Part shown: positions 9,201-23,775 of the stretch, piece by piece
Position numbering within the stretch: the stretch's first letter is position 1
Layout: every line of letters starts with the position of its first letter
Program-made: the position numbers and the translations under genes
Notes under the pieces: model-generated
What the model was told of the DNA's origin: nothing
Database searches by the model: none
What the model saw: only the letters and a program-made list of their open reading frames with translations
DNA from: Promerops cafer
Taxonomy: Eukaryota; Chordata; Aves; Passeriformes; Nectariniidae
DNA: 64,000 bases
Assembly (NCBI GenBank): GCA_013398275.1
Contig: VZSE01002202.1
Location: forward strand, 1-64,000
Direction: 5' to 3'

Positions 9201-12200
9201 GCCTGATAATTGTTCTACTCTTGTTATAGAAACAGGGAGGAAGCCTTTTAGTTGGATCCAACCTGATTTAAATATAAAAATAAAAGCATTTCTCTAGTCA
9301 CTGTCTCGAATTATTTCAGTTTTCTTTGCCCTGCTGATGGTGACCAAAATCTTTGTCAAGACTTGCCTTTCTTTTTCATTCTGGTTAAAGCTGTATTTAA
9401 AAACCATGTTTAATACACCAGCATGTTATGTATATATAGCTATATTAACTTAATTATATTAACTATGGCATCATTCCAAGTTCTATTTTAAGACAACTTT
9501 TTTTCAGTATTTGTGTGATGCTCCAATTTCCCTATCCTCCCAGTGCAATGGGGGCTTCTGTTCCTCTGCTATATTTTAAGTTTTATTTTAAGCTCCCTGT
9601 TAAAGTTGAGCAGATATATATTTATCATCTGGGTGATTATCTGACATTGTTGAATAATTGCATCCTTTGATGTTTAGAAGCTAAAGCTGCTCATCAGGCT
9701 TTTTGGTATTACCCTCCCTCTTGTTGCTCCTTTAAGAAATGATGGCTTGCTTCTGCAATTGTTTCTAGTACTTTGATATTTGGGTTCTTTTATTTTTCAT
9801 CTCAGGTTTCCCAGGAGATAAAGATGGCATATTTTTATCTAAAATATATTCCATAAACTTGCTCCTGATGTTGTGGTATGTATGTCTGTGCCTTCGCACA
9901 GGCACTATTTTTGAGCTAGAGGTTTCCAGATCAACTTACAGAATAGACTCCAGATGGTCTGGAATCCTTCTTTAGCGATCTATAGCTAATCAAACATTCA
10001 GTACCAACATCTCTGTTTTTAAAGCTGAGCATAGTCTTTCAGAAAAGCAGCATATTGATCTTTAGCTTTACTTTTCATAATTTCTTTTGTTTCATTACTT
10101 TCATTACTTTTTCATTGCTGGTCCTCGCACTTATTTTGTTGTGTGGCTCAGGAGCTGTGAGGCGCCTTGTGTCTTACATTTCAATCAATAAAGGAAATTA
10201 ATAAGGCCTTTGTGGGCCATAGCTTTTTGTTTTTCTGAGTTACTATGGAGGGAAGAAAATAAGGTTGTGCTGTGGTCTATATTTGTAGCAACCTCTACTT
10301 GCCAATTGATCTCATGGAACAAGGCAAAGGGAGGTGAAGTAGGTTGGGAGAACAGCTTTCTTTTGTTTTCACAGGGCTGATTTCAAGTTAAATATAAATG
10401 ATTCGTATGCTGGCTTGGACTGAGCAGTGTTGTTTTTGTGTCTGAGTGCAAACAGCACACCACAGTTAGTGCAGAGACTATTCCTGGCCACCTGTAGTCA
10501 GAGAGACGTCAAGGAACAAACCCATCTCTAAGAAGTGTAGATTCTGCTCCTTAATGAATAGGATCAAACTGGGGCTCCCATAAGATATTTCTGTCATGCA
10601 TTGAAATCAGGATTAAGTGTTATCCATTGTTTGTTAATTGGTGGGAATTATTAAATGCTGAGCCTTATTAATTTCATTCTGGAAGCATTGTTACAGGAAT
10701 GTTTCCTCACTGTTCTAGAGCTGAGAGGCCATGGCATTCTGAGAATATTTTTACAGAGCAAAAACAGGCAAATATCAGTTAAAGGTAACAAAAACCTTTC
10801 CTGCTTCTTATATACCCAAAGATTATAATTTTTGTAAATCCTTGAATAAAGTTTGTCTCAGACTAACTCTAGATTTGATTCATTAAAACAGTTTCAGGCT
10901 TCTTGGACAAAGTTAGGACCATGCTTATTAAATATTTTGCTGATTAAAAGCCAGCATATGTTCTTGTTACATGTATATTTACTCAGTATTCAAGGTGATA
11001 TAAATTGGATTTTTAAAAATACATACAAATTATCTTTAAAAGGCCTTAATATATGAAAAAAATATATCCCTTATGAATGTGAAAATTAAATTCTGGGGGT
11101 TTTTATGTTTGTTTAATAGAGCTTTGGTTCTAGAGGCCTATGGGCCACTCTGTGACAAATGAAGTTATCTATCAATATAGGCAAAAAGTATTAAAGGCAG
11201 TGGGAGGCCTCTGGCCCTGGGAGTTCAGAGGCTACATGCTGTTTTAGGACTTCTTTCAGGTTTGAATGTGAGAGTGAATTTACTTAACTGGAAGAAAAGA
11301 GAAGTCTGAGAGTAACTGGGGGCAAATTCAGACATATATAGAAATATGTAGTGCTCTGTTTTTAGTATAAATTAATGCAAGCTGGACTTTGTAAGGTTTC
11401 TGGACTTCTCAAGTTATGACATTGCAGTTGAGTTACTTTTCAATTAAAAATTTAATGTACTTAACATCTTAAAACTCATTGGGTGAGATCTGAAAATTTA
11501 TGACCTTACCCTACAGCATATTTTAGTCACTAGTCTCTGGTACAAATTCTGCTATAAATCAAACATTACAGTGATATATTATGAAGGCAGAAAAACTTTT
11601 TGCTGTCGCACTGCCCTACTGAAACTTAAATAATATTTTTTTTTTTTACTGAAATGGCTTTTCTCTCTACTCAGGAAATGTGTGAAGAACTTCCCATTGG
11701 ATCACAGAGTACAGTCAGTGAAGGATTTTCTGGGGTATCAAGTGCTGGAAAAACATTCTGTTTACAGGCAAGCAAGGAAGGCTTCTCAATTAACCTCTGT
11801 GGGTGTCAGGAGCCAGTGCCCAGGATTTACTGCATCAAATACGTGGTAAACACAGAAGAACAGCAGCACAATATATTGGCTCAGGTGTAATTGTCCAACT
11901 GCTTTGCGTTTAAGAACCAGAAAGGGGATTTGAGAGCAGGCAGAAAGGGGATGTTTCTCTTTTGTAATCTATCTTCTTTCCATCATGTCCACACAAGTCA
12001 AGAAAAACACAGTATTTTGTGGGACAAAAAAAATTCCAGAAACTGAAGCTTGTCTCCATCTCCAGGTCCCAGAAAGGCCAGAGATGAAGCTAGTAGGGCA
12101 AGAACAACAGCTTTTAAAATGAAATGGGGACAGATAAAGTTCTCAAACTGCCTCATAGAAGTCTGGTTCAATGTGCTGCATTGCTTATCTAGCCCAGACC

Positions 12201-13894
12201 TAATTTATTCTTCATATTTCTTGCAGAAATCAATCATGCATGTATGTATGTGCATCATGTATGTCTATGTGCAGGTAGTAACTAACTCATAGATGAAGGC
12301 TTGCTTTTCTATGTACGCCTGCAGGTACACAAATATACTTTAGTTGTATTGTGAAAGCTGATGTCTCAACTCACAAATAGGATGCCTCCAGGATTTATTT
12401 TTCACTTTTATGAGGAAAGGATACTTACAAGAGATGTGGGCATGTGAGTTAGGTAAATGCTTTCAAAAGGAAAGCAGCAAAAAAGCAAATTCTTGCATTA
12501 GTGCCTAAAATAATTTTGCTTTCCAGAAGTCTGTAATTGCACTGGACTTTAGTATCAGGTGGCCCATTTCTGCCTCATGTTCATATTTCTACTAGGTCTG
12601 TGTGCAAGGGAAAAGCCTTAGTATTAGATTTGCAATGTGTAATGCTAATAAGTCCCATGAGGAAAAGTTAGTTATAAGTTAACATCATATTGGTTAACAT
12701 GATGGGTCTTGGGAATTGCTGGTGAAAATTGCAGACTGGGATATTTGTTAGTAAAACTTCCCTTCCTGTGGGTGCTGGACTATAGGTGTATGGGCTGGGG
12801 TATTCCAGTAAATCGTAGTGAGCCTGAAAATCAGCAGCTCAGTGTGGTGTGATGTGCTTGCAGTGAATCTTGTCATCTGTAAATCCCAGTTCTCTCTCCT
12901 GAAGGTCACAACTGCCAGGACTCGCTGGTGCACCTGCTATTAACATTCATTATTTCCATTGGCATTGAAAGAGGATGCAAATAATGAAGTGTTTCCAAAA
13001 TTAGACACAGTATTACAATCTCTCCCAGGTCCTTGAGTCTCTGCTATGAGTCATTTCTTTAGTGTGTGTTTCAGTTCACATTAGTACAAATAGGGCCTGT
13101 GCTTGTATCCCCTTCCTGATGAGATTTAGAAACTGAATTAGGCACAAAGGGTGTATTTTCAGTCTGGGCATCTTCATCCCCTCGGCCCTGTTGTTGGGGG
13201 AGCAGTGGCTCTGCAGAACTCCCTCTGACAGACCATCAAATATGTGCTTCTCACCTGCAGCGGAGCTGAGCTGTTTTGGCTTAGCTGTAACTTCATCCCA
13301 GTGATTAGAATTATGTCCACCTCACTTAGTAGAAAAAGGCTTAAGCACCAGTAAATTCTACTCTTATGAATGAAGTTGGGTTGCCACTGAAAATCCTAAC
13401 TTTTTCCCTACTTCAGTAGCCTTCAACTTTTAATATTGTTTCTTTAACTCTTGAAAACCTAAAGACAAAGTTGTCCTCCTCGTGTAAATCCTAAGGTACT
13501 GCCTGGTGTGGCACAGACCACTTGTGAAAGCATCACTGTTGTCATTCATGTGTGGATAGCAACTCATGGATAACAAATGCATTGTTTTAGCCGATATGTT
13601 CATTTTAATAATTATCAACTTAAAGCTTGGTGATTATATAAAAAGGAGAATCATCAGAGCTGTTTTGCAGGTTAATATAGCATGGTTCTGCAGAAAGTTT
13701 TTAAAAAGTTTTTTCTTTTGCACACCACCCACAGGATTTTGTGGGATTGATTGTGGGATTTTTGGACCATACTGGGCAAAATAAGATGGACACAATGGTC
13801 TCCATAACATTGCTGATCTGGCGAGGCATAAGCACTTTGTCATTGATGCATGGAAACATATTGCTGTTCTGCATTTTTAGTTAATATTTAAATG
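6211..13894. other. Intergenic, no gene recognised
   Basis: AT-rich single-copy-looking sequence. The open frames are short, lack family motifs and do not form exon-like series. I see a short direct duplication at 7253-7299, TA-rich patches near 9430-9470 and a TGTA-rich patch near 12238-12262. No LTR ends or CR1 blocks were recognised. Confidence 0.6.
7253..7299. repeat. Imperfect two-copy tandem repeat
   Basis: CCAAAGGGAGCAGCTTCTCA plus six more bases (7253-7278) is followed by a shortened copy CCAAAGGAGCAGCTTCTCCC plus one base (7279-7299). It looks like a local slippage duplication with no coding role. Confidence 0.7.
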
Positions 13895-14262
13895 ATCACA
13901 GAATTGTTTCATAGAATGGTTTGGGTTGGAAGGGACTTTAAAGGTCATCTAGTTCCAGCACACTGCCACCTTTCACTAGCCCCATCCAACCTGGCCGTGA
14001 ATACTTCCAGGGATGGGGCATCCACAACTTCTCCAGACAAGCTGTGCCAGTGCCTCACCACCCACACAGGGAAGAATTTCTTCCTAATATCCAATCCCAC
14101 CCTGCCCTCTTTCAGTTTGAAGCTGTCCCTCCTAGTTCTACCACCACCTGCCCTTTTCAAAACTCCCTCTCCAGCTCCTTTGTTGCCCCTTTAAGTACTG
14201 GAAGGCATTACAGGGTTTCCCTGGAGCATTTTCTTGTCCAGGCCAAACACCCCCAGCTCCTG
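13895..14262 (-). mobile_element. CR1 LINE, 3' end fragment
   Basis: Read on the minus strand this is a 5'-truncated CR1. The + strand starts with the inverted CR1 terminus, where CACAGAAT and CATAGAAT flank GGTTTGGGTTGGAAGGGAC, then AGGTCATCTAGTTCCAGCAC. It ends around GGCCAAACACCCCCAGCTCC. CR1 copies end in short ATTCTRTG-like repeats without poly(A), as here. No intact reverse transcriptase frame is present. Confidence 0.9.
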
Positions 14263-15964
14263 GTGATGGTGTGGATGGGCTGCCAAGTCCCTCAGGGCAG
14301 GGAAACATCAGGAAAATACTACTGTAGGGGATATAAAAAGCAGCTTGTACATGTAGCACCTGCGACCACATGATTCTGAAAGAAGCATAAAATACCCTTG
14401 TGAGGCTTTTAGGGCAGGAAGCTGATCAGGATTTGAACTATTTATATAACCATTGAAAACAGGACAGTTTTCTCTGGGTGTCTTAAATGCAGAAGCAGTA
14501 TCTCTGATGTTTCTAGGAAGTGTAACTCTACCCTGTATGCCCAGAACAATGAGGCAGTGAAAGAACAGAGGGCCCCAAAGGTTCTCATGTAAATGGATAT
14601 GGATGTGGGTGTTACAACCAGAGCATAGCTGGGACTGCCCAGGATCTCTGATGAAAAAGTTCTCCACTGAGTGTTCTTACCATGCTGTACTGTCTAACCA
14701 ACAGTACTGCTTCAGCTTGTCCGGAAACTTAACAAAAATATAGCAATTTCACTCACTCTGTTAAAGACTGGGGAAAAAGCATATGGTTACTTTTCCCAAC
14801 AATATCCCTTCTGCAGTTGTTAGGGGAAAAACCCAACAAATCCCAATGCTGTCTCTTTATGGTAGTTTCATATAACTTTATATTAATAATTCCTACTCTT
14901 CCCTAGGCATTAACACCTATTTGGCTTTTATGAGCCAAATAATTGAACATAAAACTGAGCTCAAGTTGCTGAACTTTGCTTTCCCTGAACCTGACTTCAC
15001 TGATTATCATTAGGCTGAATGTTTTCTGCTTCTGAGAACGTTAAATTACTTCTGAGCTTGCTCAAGTGACGCTCACTGGGATGACCCCGACACTTTGCAC
15101 TGGATGAAATGAACAGACCAAAAAGCTTTAGCTGGTTCTTTTCCAGGTCTTGAGAAACCCCAAACTTTCAACAGTGCAGAGATGCATTAATGGAGCACTC
15201 TGTTACAGATGCCCCAGTCTGAAATGGTAATTAAATACATTAATTACCTTACATCCTTTCGTATCGTCTGAGGTGCACACTAAGTCACAGTTCTATTAAG
15301 AACGTGTTCCAGAACATTACCTTAGAAATCTAAAACCTTGACCATGTAAAACCTCATAGTTCCAGCATTTCTGGGGTGTTTGTTTGCTGATGGTTTTGTG
15401 GTGTTTTTTCTAAATCTGGATTGCCTTTCCCTTCCCTGCAGTTTAGAGCATAAATCAACCGCCAGTGTTGGTGATAATCCTACAATGAAAGGGGAGTTGT
15501 TGGAGGCAGCTCTAATCTTAAAAGCAAAAAAAAAGTAGGAAAAAGTTGTAATGAAAAAAAATTACCCTTAAGCTGAGACCTTTTTATACTGAGCTTTAGC
15601 CTGGAGCACATTTTTATAGGCAAGTTATAAACCTGTTAAACAATGTTTCTTGTAAAGCAGAGCCAAAAGTTGAAAGCAGACTTTATGGTCTAAAACATCA
15701 CAGAAATTGTTTTAAATACTTAAGGCATCCTACAAACACATAAATTCTAGAGCTATGTGAAGTTTTGCTGGCTGTTTGATTCTCTGGGGTACATGTTTTG
15801 GGTGACTGATGCATATTTGTTAAGGTCAGCAAAAATTAATTTGGCTCATAAGAAACTCATTTCTGGTGAGAGACTGGGATCACGTTTAAAGAAGCATTGT
15901 TCTTTAAAACAAAAGGGGAATCTTTTAGTTAAAACACAAGCTAGTCAAAAACCATCATCTTACT

Positions 15965-16010
15965 ATCACATCACAGAAATTTTAGAATTGGAGAGGTCCT
16001 TGTCTGCCAT
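15965..16010 (-). mobile_element. Possible CR1 terminus remnant
   Basis: ATCACAGAAATTTTAGAATT followed by GGAGAGGTCCTTGTC resembles an inverted, decayed CR1 3' end. It is too short to be sure. Confidence 0.3.
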
Positions 16011-19000
16011 GCAGCTCATATTCTTCCTTGTTCATCTGCCAGCTATATTTATTAGTGTTAAGTGATATTTCAATCACTGTTAATTTTTAATCACTGTTAA
16101 TTAAAAAGTAGCTTCAAATAAATTGAATGTGTAAACCAAGGCCTCATTCCACTTTAACTTAAACAGCTTCTTCCCTTGGGCAGATATCCCACCAAAATCA
16201 GCTCAGATGTGCCGTGCTCAGCTCAAAATCAGGTTAGCTTTAGGACTGAGGGCAAACCCATGTCCTGCCCTAGGAAAGCTGCTTTCCTGTTCCATAATGA
16301 CATTGACTGGCAAAGACTGTGAAGCCAAAATCCTATTTGTCTTTTAGATGGGAAAAAAAGAAGGGGCAGGGAACCTTTCCTCCTACTTGCCTTCCCAGGA
16401 CGGGAATGAACATTGAGGACATCTTTCTCCACTGAATTTCTTAGATTTGTGACCAATGAGGACAGGAGGAGATAGGTCAGCTCCATACCAAAATCCATCT
16501 GGGCAGTTGCCAGGGAGGCCTGGCTGAGTGTGGCCAGCCAGTGCCATGGTCACCCTGGTCCTGCTGAACAAGAGGAGCATTCCCTGTCAGAGTGTGGCTT
16601 GAGCAGGGAGGGTGCAAGCCTGAGCCAATCCCTGGCCTATGACCCCTCACTGGGGTTATTTCAGCAAGGGATGAACAGGCCTTAAATTCTACATTTTGGC
16701 TTGATGCTGTTGCTCCTGTAAGAGGTTGCTCAGAGGCAGTGAGGGGAAGCAGGAGGAGGAGAGGTGTGGGCAGCACTGGTGCAGTTCTCTTCCCTGGAAA
16801 ACGCTGTCCCCAGTGAGATGGTGTCAGTGTGTTTTTAACAGACACGGATTCAGGCTAAGGCGGTGACAAGGAAGGGAATTATACTGTCAGTTACTTTTAA
16901 TAAAGCTTTTCTTCAGCGTTAGATTAGAGCTATGAAACCATAAATGAGACTGCTGACTGACAGGGCTTTGCCTCCAAATGCAATATTATTAAGGTGAGAT
17001 TTCAGTGACATTCTCTACCTCAGGCTACTGGCAGATCAAGCAAGCCACCTCTATTGCTTTTGGCACTGATGCAGTATTGTTTCTTCCTCATATCTTCTCT
17101 GTGCCTTGTCAGTAAAAACGGTGATAATTTCATTCACAGTCACCAGAGGTGGTTGCACAAGGCATCAGAGGATGATGAGTCACTTTTCCTGCTCTCAGGG
17201 ACCAGGGTATCACTCATGTACTGCTCTGGTGCCACAAAGGGCTGTCACAGGCTCTGCCTGGGGTGCACACAGCTGAAACAGCAGAGGATAGCAGACAAAA
17301 ACCCACCTTCCCATCTGTACTCTTTACACTCAATGTATTAGCCAAATGCCCACAAGCCTGTGAAGTTTGTTTTTAAAGTGCTCTTCCTTCCACTTTATGA
17401 TAACTGAAGAGAAGCTTAAGTGGGGAGGATTTTTGAGGATTTTTTAAGAAGTTTCAGTGAGCAGTAGGGGGAAAATGAGATCTTGACACAATCAATACTA
17501 AGGAGCATTCTCTAGAAATTAAACAGAAAGGACTTGTATGTGAAATCCCCAGCTCTAGCAGTATGAAAGGAACCTTAGAGAGAGGAAACAGCTCAAGATA
17601 TATCTGTGCCCATGGCTGTTGTTCAAAGACTGAAAAGGATAACTCATGCAATGACTCACACCTGCCCTAATTCTAGCCCTGACATGAGGAACATATGGCA
17701 GTGTAGGAAAAATAGAAGTTTACAGGTGAGATGGGGTTGTAGCTGGAATGCTCTGTTCCACAGATGTTTCCCAGGGCCTGGAAAGGGGTGCTGGGAAGAA
17801 AAGTGTGAGCTGGGGCTAACTAAGCTTGTGCCAGAGTCTGAGGGGAAACACAGCCTGAGGAGCACAAAGGGAGTTGCAGAATCTCTTTTCTCCTACTTGG
17901 TGTCAGTGCTCAGATACAAATAATTTCTTACCCAACTGTAACTGCAAACTGAGCTGTTTTAATTGACAGCTGAAAGCTAATTTTGCTCATTTCTAGTGGC
18001 ACAAAGAGTTTTCAAGATGGATAACACGAATGGATAAATGTGTTACTTTTGTGCTCTACTTTAAAGATTTCCAGTTTCCTCCGTGTTCCAGTCTGCTGCA
18101 GTCACTGTACTCTCCAGACAAATCTTGGGAGAATGAATCTGTCATAACACGACATGATAGGCCCCTGGAATCTGTGTCTGAGCATTATTCTCCAAGAAAA
18201 AGAGAGTGCATTAAAGAAGCCTTGTTCATGGGGTGTACGAGTCACTCCCTGACAGCCTCCTCTTACTTCATAAAGAGGCCATTAGGAATGGTGATGAACC
18301 ATGCTCATCCATTTATCAGCATAACAGGAATTATTAACTCTAATAAATATATTATTATGTGCCCATTAGATATCAGTTATAAAACTGCTTAATGTCTGCA
18401 TGATTACTTGTAAATGGATTTGGAAAGTAGCTAAATTGGTTATTTATTGCCCATACTGAACAGCATTATTTATTGGCTTGGCTCAGTAAGTTTGATTTTT
18501 CAAGCTAAAATAAGATTTTAAATTTGTGATGACCTAACCAGGGTGTAAGTCCATTCAGGAAAATTATATTTTTCCGAAAAAGTGCTGAATTAATAGTGAA
18601 TATGATTCTAGAATTATCTGGGTTTCTCTTCCTTTCAAGTTCATTAACTAATTACTTTAAATGTGCTCCTGAGATGAAAGTTTGAGGAACTAGGGAATTT
18701 AATACAAGTTACATGGAGATGCTGATTCCAGCTGGCCCTGTGAGTCAGCAGCTCCCTGCTTGATAGATCATTTGCTGTACCAACACTTCAAAATTTGCTG
18801 CTACAATACTTTAAAGGACTGAAGCAAGTAAATAAGTTTAATTTCATGGGATGTAGTCTTCTCAGTGAAGTTGATCCTATTTATCTCCCCTGTATAAAAA
18901 CTAATTTTTGGCCAATTATTTTCTAACACAAAAAGGCTGAGGGTACAGCCTGCTGATTGAATTCTAACAAAAAAAGGCAAGGCAAGAAAAGCACTGAGGC

Positions 19001-19957
19001 AAATTCAGTAAGTGCCAGGTGTTTGCTCCTCCAGTAATATTTAATGCATGTTAAAGACTTAATCCAATAGACATTGCACATTGGTAAGTTCCTAGACCAT
19101 CTGTAGAAGAAAGAAAGAAGCACTTTAGCACTCCTGAAATACGTTGGATTGCTTTTAAATACAGAAGGCTGCTGACTTCCATGGGTGTAATAGGGGCTTG
19201 GGAAGCTCTTGCATTTGTTTGTTCAATAGTGAAAAGAAGTTCCTGTGAAGCAGATCAGTATTATTTGAACTTGTTTTTCTGGTGAGTACAGAGGTAAGAC
19301 TTCTAATTAAATATAATCTAAAAATATCTCCAGATTGTGGTAGGAGGGACAAGGGGATTGGAACCACAGTGAAAAGGTTGCAGTGGCCACAGCTGAGCAT
19401 ATTAAAGCTCTCCAAGAGGTTCAGGGGAGACGCCAAAACTAATGAAGGCCAACATGGAAAAGGTACTGTAGGATTCAAACAGGCTGTTGGATGGGATGTG
19501 CTGGCAGGGGGAAGTCACTTTTCCCTCACTACATTTCCCTGGGGTTTTTTGCCTCCTTGCTCCTGCCTTGAAGCGGGAGATGGGGCAGAGGCTGCATTGC
19601 AGCGAGCTCTTGATGCTTCCAACAGGGACAGGGAAGATAACCACTGCTTTTAAAACAACAGCAGCCAGGAGAACAAAAGACCAATGTTATGAGGCCAGTC
19701 CCATGTGATCGGTGTCTTTTTATTTCCCCTGGGCTGCAGACAAGGTTGCAGAAGATGTGCCTGACTTGTTTGCAAAGGCACAGCTCCCTGGGAAGGATTT
19801 GAGGGCCTCCAGAGACATTGCTGAATCTCCGAGAGTATTTGGTCTTCTGCTGGCTGCATTTGCCAGTATTTAGTGAAAGATGGAATAGAAGTCTGCTGTT
19901 CCAGTTGTATCAGACTTAGAACAATTAGCTTTTTACACAACAGAATTAGTTACAACC

Positions 19958-19993
19958 ACAAAAAAAAAAAAAAAAAGAAAAAAAAAAAAAAAA
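19958..19993. repeat. Poly(A) tract
   Basis: About 35 bases of A with one G. No retrocopy with open frame or target duplication was recognised beside it, so it is listed as a simple repeat. Confidence 0.9.
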
Positions 19994-22900
19994 TTAACAG
20001 TCTTTGTATTGAAATCCACCCCTACCTTCCTGAATGAAAACCTACTATTACTTGCAATAAAAAAACCCATATTTGTCTCAGTGTTGAAGCAAACCTGGAA
20101 GAAAAAATGCATAAAAACCATGTTTTCAGGTAATTGGAACAGAATACTTGTCTAAAACTGAACTCTTCCCACCTCAGCTTCTATCTTCAAAATGCTTGAA
20201 TTATCCAATTTTAACACCTCTTAAAAACAGAATCTCAGATACTTAGGCCATGGCTGAGGTTTTGAGGTTGTTCTTTTAAACTGTTTTTTGCTTTACAAAC
20301 ATATGATTGATCATGAGTGAGAACTGAATTTCTAATGAGGAGACCTTTCCTCCCTTACAGATGTTTCCAGGCTCAGGGCTGAGTGCAGCTGGCAGCTCTC
20401 CTGCTGCAGGCTGCTGGATAACATCTCTCCTTTCCCAGCACAGTCTGCTTGCTCCACCTTACAGCACAGAAGACTTCACTAGCAATCGTCCTGTGAAATT
20501 TGCAAAAATGGGAAGAAGGAAGGAGAAGTTCTAGACAGAAATGGCAGGATATGTCAGAAACAGTGTTTTGCAAAGGGGGAAAAAAAGGCAGGTGGTATGA
20601 CATTCATGTATTTAGATGGAGTGAGAACAGTACTTAAGGAATCTCTGGGAATTATATACATTGCCAGCACTTTATGTCTTGTACAAACAATTACAGACAT
20701 TATAAACTTCCTCGATTCTGTAAATATAGAAGCACTAAGTGATTGCAAAGAATATTGGTTTTGCTTTATGGCTGGAGGTTCCTTGCTAGGTTCAGTGTAT
20801 TGTAATGTTGTTTTTAGCTCCTTTCTACTGGCTTCTTTCTGTTTTAAATTCACCAAAATGTAATAAAACCCATGTGAGTGCTCCCTACAGATGAAAGCAA
20901 GGGCATCCAACATTATTGCTGTAAGGCTCTGCCACCAGAATTCAAGGGCAGAGTAATTTTAAATTGAGATCAGAGTGGTCAGATTTTCCATAGGCTCCTG
21001 ACAGGAAAATGTAACATATGCTGTATATCACAAGTACTTATATTTTTAATTCTGCATCACAGCTTGTTGCCCCATATTTCTTTGTGGTTCACTGTTCAGG
21101 CCTGAGGAACATTTTTCTCGATTTACAGCTCTATTAAACTGATAAATCAATCACTTGTGCGAGGGGAGGCAGTTTGCTGACATTTGCTTTGCCAACACAC
21201 TGCCAGCCAAAACAGCATTCACAGGTCCTCAAGGATATGGTAAGAGGGAGGAAGCTTTTCCTGTAACTTAATTTTTAAAACATGAAACCTGATTCTGGTG
21301 CTCTGAGCAGCTTCAATGAGAATATTTTTGAAGAGCTGTCACTTGCTAATCCAATATTTAACTTGTTTGGTTTTTTACATTGCTGTATAACAAAATAGCT
21401 GCAGTATTGTTCAAGATGTAAAAGACATTAAAAAAAATACCACCTTAGGCTTTTAAAATTTTAATTACCAAAAGGAATGAAAATGGAAGACAAATATTCT
21501 GGGGAGCTACACAGAGTATTTTTACCAGTGTTTAAATTGTCTGGCAGCCATACTCTGGGATTTGCTCATCTGTCCTTGAGTGCATGCTTACTCCTGAAAC
21601 AAGTGTCAAGGCAATTATTTTCAGAATTGTCTTGAGACTTCTGTGTGTGGTGCATAAGATGCTCTATTATGTGACCATTGGTTTAAGCAGTGATAGACCT
21701 TTTTTATCCTAAACCAGACAGTAGTGAGATTACCTGAATGCTGTAGGTAGAGTTCACTGCACCATGCAGGAGAGTTCCAGCCTTTAGTTATGAGCTGCAG
21801 AACAGTGCCAGGGTCTGAGAAAGGGGGTGGGAAAGCAAAGTTCTTGTTGGAGCTTGAACAGGGGACAGCCCAGATATATCAGAACAAAGATTCCTTTTTG
21901 TTGTCTTCAACTGAACAAACACAGCCAGATTCCTCCTGTTAACACAAGTGACTTTGCACAGTCAAGTAGAAAGAATCACATACATTGTGCTATCTGTTTT
22001 CAGACTAGTAGTCTTCTCCTTAGGCAATATAGAAAAGTGTGGGGTTAAATTTTATTATTCTGAGCTAGTGGTTTTGTCAAAATCAGCTTATTAATACATA
22101 TTGCCTCTTTGTTAGGATGATGAATTTATACAAGCTTTATTGAAGTTATTCTTCCTTTGTATATCCTTCCTTTGCGTGTAATTGATGGGAGAACTGGCTG
22201 AGTGTCTTGGAAAGAGGGAATGTGAAAAAATAAAATGAAGAAGCATGTACTCTGTCAGCAGTGTTCCTCATATAAATAAGTTTATGCTAATTTTATGTTT
22301 CATCATTTATCATAATGTCAGGATGAATCCTTTCATGCCTACATAGGATTTAAATAAAATTAGTAAGAACTTTTGTTTAACTTCTGCAGTAGCACAGAAG
22401 GGAACAAGTGAACATAATGTGCATAACTATTTTCCTGGTTTTGCAGTGAGAGACTTAGTTGTTGATCTTTAATTTACATTTTCCACATAATTCTCTTCCC
22501 TAATATTTTCCCATGCCATTCTCCTGGTGTTCAGTCTTAGACAAATCTGCATCTTCAGGTGAGTGCTGTTTCCAGGAGTGCAGTTGGGATATTGCAGAGG
22601 GCAAGCAGGAGCATCTCCTAGTGTCCAGGCAGGTTGGGCTGTGTCAATTGCAGTTTCCTTGTCCAGGAAGCCATTCAAGACACTGGGATTGTGCCTGTTT
22701 GCTCTTTGTATGATGAAAGCAGATTCTGATAAAAATTTAGGTGTTTCAAGATGCATTTTGTATGTACACACTGATGAATGAGGAAGATGGAAGAGAAGAA
22801 ATGCACCTCAAGGAGGAAAAGTCAAGTCTGGGTGGAATAAAGTGATGTTTTGTGCTGCTATATCTGTTAACAAGCCTTGCCTGGCTTTCAGATCCAGCTC

Positions 22901-23061
22901 AATCTTGTCCTTATTTAGCAGTAAAATTCCCAGCACTTATGAAAATCAGGAACATAAATAAAAATTTCTTTAACTTAGAGTAGCCAGCTCTGAACAATAA
23001 AAAAATCTGTAGTGTCATAATATTCTGAAGTATTTGTTTCCTGGACTTCTGTCTCTCTGTT

Positions 23062-23775
23062 GGAGAGAGAAGGATTTGATGGATGGACTGTTGTGGGGAT
23101 GAGGAATTGGTTGGATGAATGCAGAGGGAGGGAGACAAGTGAATGCAGAGGGAGATGGATGACAAGTGTCCATCAGGGGTGTGTACTGGCACCAGTATAT
23201 TTGATATCTTCACCAGGGACACAGCCAGTGGGATCCAGTCTGGAGAATCTGGAGGTCTGGAGACAGCATCAAGCTGAGTGGGGCAGTTCGAATGCCTGAG
23301 GGACAGGATGCCATCCACAGGGACTTGGACAAGCTCCTCAACACAAGAAAGAAGTGGACCTGCTGGAGTAGGTCCAGAGGAGGGCCACAAAAATGATCAG
23401 AGGCTGGAGAACCTCTTCTGTGAGGAGAGGCTGAGAGGGTTGGGGTTGTTCAGCCTGGAGAAGAGAAGGCTCTTGGGAGACCTCATTGCAGCTTTCAATA
23501 CTTATAGGGGGCTTATAAGGACAATGGGAACAGACTTTTAATTAGGGCCTGTAGCGACAGGACACAGGAAATTTTGTACAAGCAGGGTAGTGAAACACTG
23601 ACACGGAGGGTGGCAAAGAGAGGTGGGGGATGCCCCATCCCTGGAAACACTTGAGGCCAGGTTGGAAGGAGCTCTGAGCAACCTGACCTAATTGAAGATG
23701 TCCCTGCTTATTGCAGGGGTGTAGACTAGATGAGCTTTAAGGGTCCCTCCTTACACAACGTATTCTGTGATTCAG
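23062..23775 (+). mobile_element. CR1 LINE fragment, 5'-truncated
   Basis: The copy starts around GAAGGATTTGATGGATGGAC and covers the end of the reverse transcriptase region. It then runs through GGGCCACAAAAATGATCAGA, GAGGAGAGGCTGAGAGGGTT and TTCAGCCTGGAGAAGAGAAG to the CR1 terminus ATTCTGTGATTCAGTG. Coding frames are broken and several CR1 segments look deleted. A local duplication (23117-23167) lies near its 5' end. Confidence 0.9.
23117..23167. repeat. Imperfect duplication inside a CR1 copy
   Basis: GAATGCAGAGGGAGGGAGAC leading to AAGT (23117-23140) is repeated as GAATGCAGAGGGAGATGGAT leading to GACAAGT (23141-23167). Confidence 0.7.

Larger units (their letters stand above)
14263..23061. 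other. Intergenic, no gene recognised
   Basis: AT-rich unique sequence. It holds a poly(A) tract near 19958-19993, a faint CR1-terminus-like patch near 15965-16010, and a somewhat GC-richer patch at about 16480-16850 in which I recognise nothing. The open frames carry no recognisable domain. Confidence 0.6.

Noticed and set aside
13892..14194. 100-codon open frame
   Set aside because: It is a translation of inverted CR1 sequence.
19340..19993. Processed retrocopy ending in the poly(A) tract
   Set aside because: No coding similarity recognised upstream and no flanking duplication found.
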